NCBI GenBank assembly: GCA_900550695.1
Contig: URTF01000064.1
Coordinates: 1 to 11,470 of the forward strand
Direction: 5' to 3'
Origin: an uncultured Ruminococcus sp.
Lineage (GTDB): Bacteria; Bacillota; Clostridia; Oscillospirales; Ruminococcaceae
Length of the DNA stretch: 11,470 nt
Positions within the stretch are counted from its first letter, which is position 1. Each line of letters opens with the position of its first letter. This document shows positions 7,376 to 11,470 of this stretch, one piece after another. The notes beneath the pieces are model-generated. The model ran no database searches and was not told the origin of the DNA. It worked only from the letters and a program-made list of their open reading frames with translations. Position numbers and translations under genes: made by a program.

Positions 7376-7404
7376 ATTTTAACATATACAGTCGGCTTTT
7401 GCAA
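7376..7404 (-). promoter_or_regulatory. Candidate promoter of the SLOG-LCP-DUF378 unit
   Basis: On the minus strand, TTGCAA (7399-7404) and TAAAAT (7376-7381) are separated by 17 bp, matching 4 and 5 consensus positions. The start would be near 7369, about 33 nt upstream of the SLOG start codon. A second TATAAT closer to the gene (7352-7357) lacks a good -35. Confidence 0.45.
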
Positions 7405-7431
7405 CCGATTTTACAAAAAAGGAGCTTATCA

Positions 7432-8580
7432 ATGGAATTTTTTCATAAAAGAACATGGGCGGAAATAGACCTTGCCGCCGCCGAAAAGAATCTCAATATC
7501 CTCAAAGGCTTTATAGACGAAACGAAAACACGCCCCTGCTGCGTGCTGAAAGCATTCGGCTACGGTCACGGCGATATCAACCTTATGAAGCTTTATCAGA
7601 CGCTCGGAGTTGACTTTTTCGCCGTTTCCAATATAGATGAAGCAATAGGTCTGCGCAGGCACGGCTGTACGGGTGATATCCTTATCCTCGGCTATACAGC
7701 GCCGCAGTACGCAGCAGAGCTTTCACGCTTCGATATAATCCAAGCCGCAGTTTCGGGGGAGTACGCAAAGGAGCTTTCCGAAGCCGCAAAAAGTCCCGTC
7801 CGTGTGCATATCAAGCTCGATACGGGTATGGGCAGGATAGGTCTTATCGCAAAGGACAGGGAAAAATGTCTTGAAGAGATCGCCGTGATACGCTCGCTCC
7901 CGAACCTCGTCTGCGAGGGCATCTTTACGCACTTTGCAGTCGCAGACAGCTTTGAAAAGGAAAGCTGCGACTATACCGATATGCAGAAAGAGCTGTTTTT
8001 CTCTATCGCAGAAGAAGCAGGCGGCTTCAAGGAAGTGCATTGCTTAAACAGCGCAGGTGCAGAGCTTCACTACGACAGCCGAAGCACCCTCGCAAGATTC
8101 GGTATCCTCCTGTACGGTCTTAACCCCGACCCGTCACTCAAAATGCCCGAGGGTATCGAACCCGTTATGGAAATAAAGTCCGTCATAGGCTATATCAAAG
8201 ACCTGCATAAAGGCGACTGCGTAAGCTACGGCAGGACATTCACCGCCGAACACGATATGAGAGCCGCAACACTTCCGATAGGCTATGCCGACGGCTATCC
8301 AAGACTTCTCTCGAACAAGGGCGAGGTCATGATATGCGGAAAAAGGGCGAAAATACTCGGAAGAGTTTGTATGGATCAGATAATCGTTGATATAACCGAT
8401 ATCCCCGAAGCAAAAGTCGGAACGGAAGTCACCGTTTTCGGCAAGGGCGAAATAACCGCCGATGATGTAGCGGCACTCTGCGGAACTATCGGATATGAGA
8501 TGATATGCGCAGTATCACCGAGAGTGCCAAGAGTTTATATGAAAGACGGAAAGGTCATTGATGTGGTAAACATTCTTTAA
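7432..8580 (+). CDS. alr: Alanine racemase (PLP-dependent)
   Basis: Interconverts L- and D-alanine to supply D-alanine for peptidoglycan. The 382-aa length is typical. The N-terminal alpha/beta barrel carries the PLP-binding lysine K40 in VLKAFGYGHG (38-47; most relatives have KAxAYGHG, here F42-G43). KLDTGMGRIG (128-137) is the conserved barrel strand; the second catalytic base is Y266 in SYGRTF (265-270); LPIGYADGYPR (281-291) and RVCMDQ (311-316) belong to the C-terminal beta domain. The protein ends normally after SPRVPRVY. ATG 7432 is favoured over TTG 7399 because AAAGGAG precedes it with 7 nt spacing. The TAA stop at 8578-8580 is also the first three bases of the MITE-like element. It converges on dxs. 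Confidence 0.95.
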   Translation: MEFFHKRTWAEIDLAAAEKNLNILKGFIDETKTRPCCVLKAFGYGHGDINLMKLYQTLGVDFFAVSNIDEAIGLRRHGCTGDILILGYTAPQYAAELSRFDIIQAAVSGEYAKELSEAAKSPVRVHIKLDTGMGRIGLIAKDREKCLEEIAVIRSLPNLVCEGIFTHFAVADSFEKESCDYTDMQKELFFSIAEEAGGFKEVHCLNSAGAELHYDSRSTLARFGILLYGLNPDPSLKMPEGIEPVMEIKSVIGYIKDLHKGDCVSYGRTFTAEHDMRAATLPIGYADGYPRLLSNKGEVMICGKRAKILGRVCMDQIIVDITDIPEAKVGTEVTVFGKGEITADDVAALCGTIGYEMICAVSPRVPRVYMKDGKVIDVVNIL

Positions 8581-8641
8581 TGCGTAATGCGTAATTCGTA
8601 ATGCGTAATTATTTTTGTTCCGCATATTTGTCATAAATCCC

Positions 8642-8668
8642 GTAGGGGCGGATTCAATATCCGCCCGT
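8642..8668. repeat. Palindromic module, left arm of the element
   Basis: Begins GTAGGGGCGGATT and ends ATCCGCCCGT; GGGCGGAT and ATCCGCCC pair to form a small GC-rich hairpin. Its inverted partner is at 8846-8872, differing in one base. Such GGGCGGAT...ATCCGCCC palindromes resemble dispersed extragenic palindromes. Confidence 0.8.
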
Positions 8669-8715
8669 CCCGAATTGCGAAGCGATTTTTTAGCACATAT
8701 ATATTATCTTTCGTA

Positions 8716-8769
8716 AAAAAAGAACCTGTTTTCAAAGAATTCAAAATCTTTGAAAGCAGGTTCTTTTTT
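8716..8769. terminator. Bidirectional terminator for alr and dxs
   Basis: The 23-nt arms 8716-8738 and 8747-8769 pair fully apart from one T-G wobble (8729/8756), around loop ATTCAAAA. The stem core GAACCTG/CAGGTTC is flanked by A6 on the left and T6 on the right, so each strand has a U tract after the hairpin. It lies near the middle of the element between convergent alr and dxs and can stop transcription from both directions. Confidence 0.9.
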
Positions 8770-8791
8770 ATTATGAAACGCCTTGCGGTGC

Positions 8792-8810
8792 GGGACAGGC
8801 GACCCGTCCC
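8792..8810. repeat. Inner palindrome of the element
   Basis: GGGAC (8792-8796) and GTCCC (8806-8810) face each other around nine bases. Together with CTGTAG (8824-8829) and CTACAG (8868-8873), it shows that the right half of the element contains further nested inverted repeats. The left half has only a weakly similar GTCCCG segment at 8667-8672, so the right half may carry an extra inserted module. Confidence 0.5.
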
Positions 8811-8845
8811 ATACAGAAAATTTGCTGTAGTTTTGTGGGCTTTCA

Positions 8846-8872
8846 ACGGGCGGATATAGAATCCGCCCCTAC
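8846..8872. repeat. Palindromic module, right arm of the element
   Basis: Inverted copy of 8642-8668: begins ACGGGCGGATATAG and ends CCGCCCCTAC. It matches the left copy in 26 of 27 positions when reverse-complemented and itself folds into a hairpin. Confidence 0.8.
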
Positions 8873-8933
8873 AGAAAATCGGTTCTCGCCATAAATTTGC
8901 GGAGCAAAATAATTACGAATTACGCATTACGAA

Positions 8934-10682
8934 TTACGCATTATCCTTGATGTATCCCGCAATGTTCTTAGGTGTAATGCCGAGCTTTTCAAGAAGCTCA
9001 TCGGGGTTGTAACGGTCGTAGAACGACTTTGTGATGCCGAAATTCTTGACCTTGACACCCGAATCACCGAGATAAGATGCGACCTTGCCGCCAAAGCCGC
9101 CTTCAAGCGAGCCGTCCTCGAGAGTAACAACGAGCGAGTGATCCTTTTTCAGTTCGTCAAGAAGCTTTGCGTCAACTCCGCTTGCATAACGTGCGTTCAC
9201 AAGAGTTGCGTTTATGCCGCTTTCTTTGAGGATATCCGCAGTTTTTTCACCGAGCTGATAGAAGTCGCCGAGTGCGATGATCGCCGCCTTGCTGCCTTTT
9301 GTAACGACCTCGGAGGAAAGTGCGCTGTAATCGGTCGGGAACTTTCTGTCCGAGTGGATAACGCCGTTGCAGGGAACACGGATCGCAACGGGGCGCTCGT
9401 TCTGCTCAATTGCCCAGTCGAGCATTGCAAAATATTCCTCTGCACAGGTCGGTGCGAGGTAAACAAGCTCGGGGATATTCGATATCATCGGGATATCGTA
9501 AAGTCCAAGGTGGGTAACGTCAGTCATACCCCATACGGAGGCAGAGAAAACAACAAATGTTGCAGCGTTCCTGTTGATGCAGACATCGTGCGAGAGCTGG
9601 TCGTAGGTGCGCTGGAGGAACGGGCTGTAAACGCCGAAAACGGGCTTTGCGCCGAACTTTGCGAGTGCGGAGCTCATTGCGACAGCGTTTTCCTCTGCGA
9701 TGCCGACATCGACAAACTGCTTTCCTGCTTTTTCACGCTTATCCTTTGTGAAGCCCATAACGGTCGGAGTGCCTGCCGTGAGTGCAACAACGGCAGGGTC
9801 TTTCTTCATTTTGTCAAGGAGATATTCAGCGGTCATTTCGCCGTAATCCTCGCCGTCAAAGCTGAACGTACATTCACCCGTTTCAATGTTGAAAGGCATG
9901 TGCCAGTGCCAGTTTTCCTTGTCCTTTTCGGCAGGAGCGTAACCCTTGCCCTTCTGCGTTACAATGTGAACAGCAACGGCTTTCTTCGTGTCCTTAACGC
10001 TTTCAAAAGCCTTGATGAGCGCATCAATATCGTTTCCGTCCTTGACAAAAACATAGTCAAGTCCCATTGCGGTAAAAAGGTTGGTCTCAGCCTTGCCGTT
10101 GCCCTCACGGAGAGCCTTGAGGTTGCGGTAAAGTCCGCCGTGGTTTTCGGCAATGGACATATCGTTGTCGTTGATGATGATAATAAGGTTCGTGTTGAGG
10201 TCGCCTGCCGTGTCAAGACCCTCGAGAGCCTCACCGCCGCTCAAAGAACCGTCGCCGATAACAGCGATAACATTGCCCTTGCCGCCCGTGAGATCACGAG
10301 CCTTTGCGGCACCGCAGGCAAGGCTTATCGAAGTGGAGGTGTGACCGACCTCGAAGAAGTCGTGTTCGCTTTCGACAGGGTTCGTATAGCCCGAAACATC
10401 GTCATATTTTTCGGGGTAAAGATAAGCGTCCTTTCTGCCCGTGAGCATCTTGTGAGGGTAGCTCTGGTGCGAAACGTCAAAGATGATCTTGTCCTCGGGC
10501 GAGTTGAAAACGTAGTGAAGAGCGATAGTAGCCTCGACCATACCGAAGTTAGGTCCGAAGTGTCCGCCGTGAATACTTGCTCTCTTTAAAAGAGCCTCAC
10601 GCATTTCAGCGGCAAGTGCGATCCTTTCGTCACAGTCAAGCTTTTTAACATCACTTGGAGAGTTGATCTTTTCAATATACAT
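8934..10682 (-). CDS. dxs: Divergent 1-deoxy-D-xylulose-5-phosphate synthase family enzyme
   Basis: A 582-aa transketolase-fold ThDP enzyme; canonical Dxs (about 620 aa) joins pyruvate and glyceraldehyde-3-phosphate to give DXP for isoprenoids, thiamine and pyridoxal. Seen here: GGHFGPNFG with the active-site-type H41; DVSHQSYPHKMLTG (69-82); ThDP motif GDG (143-145) through NDND (171-174); KGKGYAPAE (244-252); catalytic Glu E330 in GIAEENAV; YSPFLQRTYDQ (352-362). Departures from canonical Dxs, recalled from E. coli: GADGxTHxG is GMTDVTHLG (385-393), so the usual Asp position is Thr; RYPRG is RVPCN (435-439), replacing an Arg with C438; GIAEQHAV has Asn for His. ATG 10682 is preferred over TTG 10691 because AAAGGA ends 10 nt before it, only 1 nt before the TTG. 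It lies 18 nt behind merR and is co-transcribed. A different aldehyde acceptor is possible. Confidence 0.85.
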   Translation of the reverse strand: MYIEKINSPSDVKKLDCDERIALAAEMREALLKRASIHGGHFGPNFGMVEATIALHYVFNSPEDKIIFDVSHQSYPHKMLTGRKDAYLYPEKYDDVSGYTNPVESEHDFFEVGHTSTSISLACGAAKARDLTGGKGNVIAVIGDGSLSGGEALEGLDTAGDLNTNLIIIINDNDMSIAENHGGLYRNLKALREGNGKAETNLFTAMGLDYVFVKDGNDIDALIKAFESVKDTKKAVAVHIVTQKGKGYAPAEKDKENWHWHMPFNIETGECTFSFDGEDYGEMTAEYLLDKMKKDPAVVALTAGTPTVMGFTKDKREKAGKQFVDVGIAEENAVAMSSALAKFGAKPVFGVYSPFLQRTYDQLSHDVCINRNAATFVVFSASVWGMTDVTHLGLYDIPMISNIPELVYLAPTCAEEYFAMLDWAIEQNERPVAIRVPCNGVIHSDRKFPTDYSALSSEVVTKGSKAAIIALGDFYQLGEKTADILKESGINATLVNARYASGVDAKLLDELKKDHSLVVTLEDGSLEGGFGGKVASYLGDSGVKVKNFGITKSFYDRYNPDELLEKLGITPKNIAGYIKDNA

Positions 10683-10700
10683 ATTTTTCAAGTCCTTTCA

Positions 10701-11081
10701 TTATTCTTTTTCCCAGCTCAAAACGCCCGTTTTTACGGCAATTTCGTATCTGCCTATCTTGTAGTCAAGGCGTGAAATTTCCGTTTCAAGCTGTTCCTTT
10801 TGCTCGATGAGCTTTTTGCGCTGCTCGGTGAGAAGCTCAAGCCGTGTGCCGATAGTCGAGTCGCCCATGCTGAAAAGCCTGCAATACTCGGCTATGACCT
10901 CAACGGGAAGTCCTGCGTTTCTCATACAAACGGCGTTTTCGACCCAGCCGATGTCCTGTTCGGTGTAGTTACGGATACCGCCCGAAGTCCTTGTAACGGG
11001 TGGGATAACGCCTATTTTTTCGTAATAACGCAGAGTATCCTGCGAAAGTCCGTATTTTTTGCTTACTTCTTTAATAGTCAT
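10701..11081 (-). CDS. MerR-family transcriptional regulator, AdhR/YyaN-like
   Basis: A 126-aa regulator with a winged-helix DNA-binding domain (MTIKEVSKKYGLSQDTLRYYEK, then the wing GGIRNYTEQDI, about residues 1-70), followed by a dimerisation coiled coil (about 80-113) rich in K, E, Q and L, and a short tail. There is no C-terminal metal-binding cysteine pair as in mercury or copper sensors. The segment VCMRNAGLP places a cysteine at position 52, the position of the thiol required in Bacillus AdhR for response to carbonyl compounds (family knowledge). Start ATG 11081; weak ribosome signals GGAAG (3-4 nt) or GGGAG (11 nt). It is first in an operon with dxs, and its promoter contains a MerR-type dyad, so autoregulation and direct control of dxs are expected. 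The inducer is not visible from sequence. Confidence 0.9.
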   Translation of the reverse strand: MTIKEVSKKYGLSQDTLRYYEKIGVIPPVTRTSGGIRNYTEQDIGWVENAVCMRNAGLPVEVIAEYCRLFSMGDSTIGTRLELLTEQRKKLIEQKEQLETEISRLDYKIGRYEIAVKTGVLSWEKE

Positions 11082-11093
11082 ATTCTTCCGATC

Positions 11094-11115
11094 TCCCGAA
11101 CCAAACTTTTCGGGA
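11094..11115 (-). promoter_or_regulatory. Leader hairpin over the merR ribosome site
   Basis: In the merR leader, TCCCGAA and TTCGGGA (7 bp, 8-nt loop) form a hairpin 12 nt upstream of the start codon. One arm contains the GGGAG that could serve as the ribosome site, so folding might reduce translation. Whether it matters in vivo cannot be told from sequence. Confidence 0.4.
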
Positions 11116-11144
11116 AATTAGATCACCACCTTTTTTCTGATTAC

Positions 11145-11175
11145 ATTATAATACTTGGAGTTGGCTCAAAGTCAA
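11145..11175 (-). promoter_or_regulatory. MerR-type promoter and operator of merR-dxs
   Basis: On the minus strand, -35 TTGACT (11170-11175) and -10 TATAAT (11145-11150) are separated by 19 bp rather than 17, the hallmark of MerR-activated promoters. The spacer region holds the dyad ACTTTGAG-CCAA-CTCCAAGT (11153-11172), with 7 of 8 positions symmetric. MerR regulators bind such a dyad and untwist the long spacer to activate. The start would be near 11138, giving a leader of about 57 nt. Confidence 0.85.
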
Positions 11176-11217
11176 GAGATTTTAATGCGGTTTTACAGTT
11201 TATTTACAGTTAGACCA

Positions 11218-11322
11218 TTAATAATTGATAATTGATAATTGACAATTGAGAATTGACAGTTAACAGTTAATAGTTAATAGTTAATAGTTAATAGTTAATA
11301 GTTATCAGTTATCAATTGATAA
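11218..11322. repeat. Tandem heptamer array (15 units)
   Basis: Fifteen consecutive 7-bp units in register: TTAATAA, TTGATAA x2, TTGACAA, TTGAGAA, TTGACAG, TTAACAG, TTAATAG x5, TTATCAG, TTATCAA, TTGATAA. The five identical central units suggest recent slippage expansion, while the outer units are degenerate. The end TTATCAATTGATAA (11309-11322) is a perfect palindrome. The array is non-coding and lies upstream of the merR promoter, outside its operator. Confidence 0.9.
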
Positions 11323-11336
11323 TTCGGTACATTTGA

Positions 11337-11357
11337 AATTGCCGTATTTTTCCGTAG
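11337..11357 (+). repeat. 21-bp imperfect direct repeat, right copy
   Basis: Matches 201-221 at 19 of 21 positions in the same orientation (differences at the seventh and fifteenth bases). Confidence 0.45.
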
Positions 11358-11403
11358 TACCCTGTTAATCTAAAAATTTTATAATTCTATTGGTTCGGTT
11401 TTT

Positions 11404-11436
11404 ATACTAAACACTATTTAAAATTTGGAAAAAATC
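11404..11436 (-). repeat. Imperfect 33-bp inverted repeat, right copy
   Basis: ATACTAAACAC (11404-11414), 12 bases, GGAAAAAATC (11427-11436): the reverse complement of the blocks at 16-48 with identical spacing. Confidence 0.5.
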
Positions 11437-11457
11437 AAGCCGACAATCTTGGATATA

Positions 11458-11470
11458 TGTGATTTCGGCG
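11458..11470. repeat. 13-bp direct repeat, right copy (window terminus)
   Basis: Identical to bases 1-13. Confidence 0.8.

Larger units (their letters stand above)
8578..8943. mobile_element. MITE-like inverted-repeat element between alr and dxs
   Basis: A 366-bp non-coding block bounded by TAATGCG on the left and CGCATTA on the right. The left arm (8578-8668) and the reverse complement of the right arm (8846-8943) align over their whole length: five 7-bp units (TAATGCG/TAATTCG variants, 3 differences in 35), a variable stretch, then a 27-bp palindromic module with 26 of 27 identical. It encodes no transposase. The terminal TA on both sides would fit TA-target insertion as in IS630/mariner-derived MITEs, but with only 2 bp this is weak. 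The left edge supplies the alr stop, and the right edge supplies the last two codons and stop of dxs. Confidence 0.75.
11323..11470. other. AT-rich non-coding right end
   Basis: I see no gene, RNA or promoter here. The stretch contains right-hand copies of the three short similarities to the left end of the window (11337-11357, 11404-11436 and 11458-11470). Confidence 0.6.

Noticed and set aside
8631..8846. A 71-codon minus-strand frame inside the MITE-like element.
   Set aside because: It reads through palindromic repeats and a terminator hairpin, so the frame is a by-product of repeat sequence.
9138..10589. A 483-codon open frame on the plus strand opposite dxs.
   Set aside because: It lies wholly antisense to a well-supported Dxs-family gene, has no ribosome site, and its composition (Cys- and Val-rich, no recognisable motifs) is that of a shadow frame.
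11121..11140. Plus-strand GATCACCACCTTTTTTCTGA resembles the 3' end of 16S rRNA.
   Set aside because: There is no upstream rRNA sequence; it is better explained as a Shine-Dalgarno-like motif in the merR leader read from the other strand, or chance.
11218..11322. Repeat array considered as a CRISPR.
   Set aside because: Units are 7 bp and directly abutting with no spacers, and there are no cas genes nearby.

Overview
The window looks like chromosomal DNA of a low-to-mid-GC anaerobic Firmicute, most likely Ruminococcus or another Oscillospiraceae member. This is an inference from protein flavour, codon use, consensus sigma-A promoters with AGGAG-type ribosome sites, and the greA-lysS pairing; no rRNA or other phylogenetic marker RNA is present.

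Layout. 1-403: AT-rich non-coding left end with a perfect sigma-A promoter for greA. 404-2575: greA and lysS (transcription elongation factor, lysyl-tRNA synthetase), each followed by a hairpin terminator. 2589-5423: an accessory single-chain restriction-modification enzyme of the MmeI/type IIL kind with its own extended -10 promoter; its target-recognition part is much more AT-rich than the rest. 5428-7336 (minus strand): a probable three-gene unit read in the order SLOG/YpsA-like protein, degenerate LytR-CpsA-Psr (LCP) membrane protein, DUF378 membrane protein, ending in a strong hairpin. 7432-8580 (plus): alanine racemase. 8578-8943: a 366-bp MITE-like inverted-repeat element between convergent alr and dxs; its ends contain the stop codons of both genes and its centre is a 23-bp bidirectional terminator hairpin. 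8934-11081 (minus): a two-gene operon of a MerR/AdhR-type regulator and a divergent 1-deoxyxylulose-5-phosphate synthase (Dxs), driven by a MerR-style promoter with a 19-bp spacer and a dyad operator. 11182-11470: non-coding, with 15 tandem copies of a 7-bp unit and sequences that resemble the left end.

How the genes relate. greA, lysS and alr are ordinary housekeeping functions (transcript cleavage, tRNA charging, D-alanine for peptidoglycan). The restriction enzyme is an insertion among them. The most interesting unit is merR-dxs: the regulator has a cysteine at position 52, where the carbonyl-sensing AdhR family carries its reactive thiol, and the Dxs-like enzyme differs from canonical Dxs at substrate-phosphate and aldehyde-contacting positions. 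Together these suggest an aldehyde-responsive operon with a ThDP carboligase that may not be the standard isoprenoid Dxs. The next most interesting is the MITE-like element that has become the shared 3' end of two essential-type genes.
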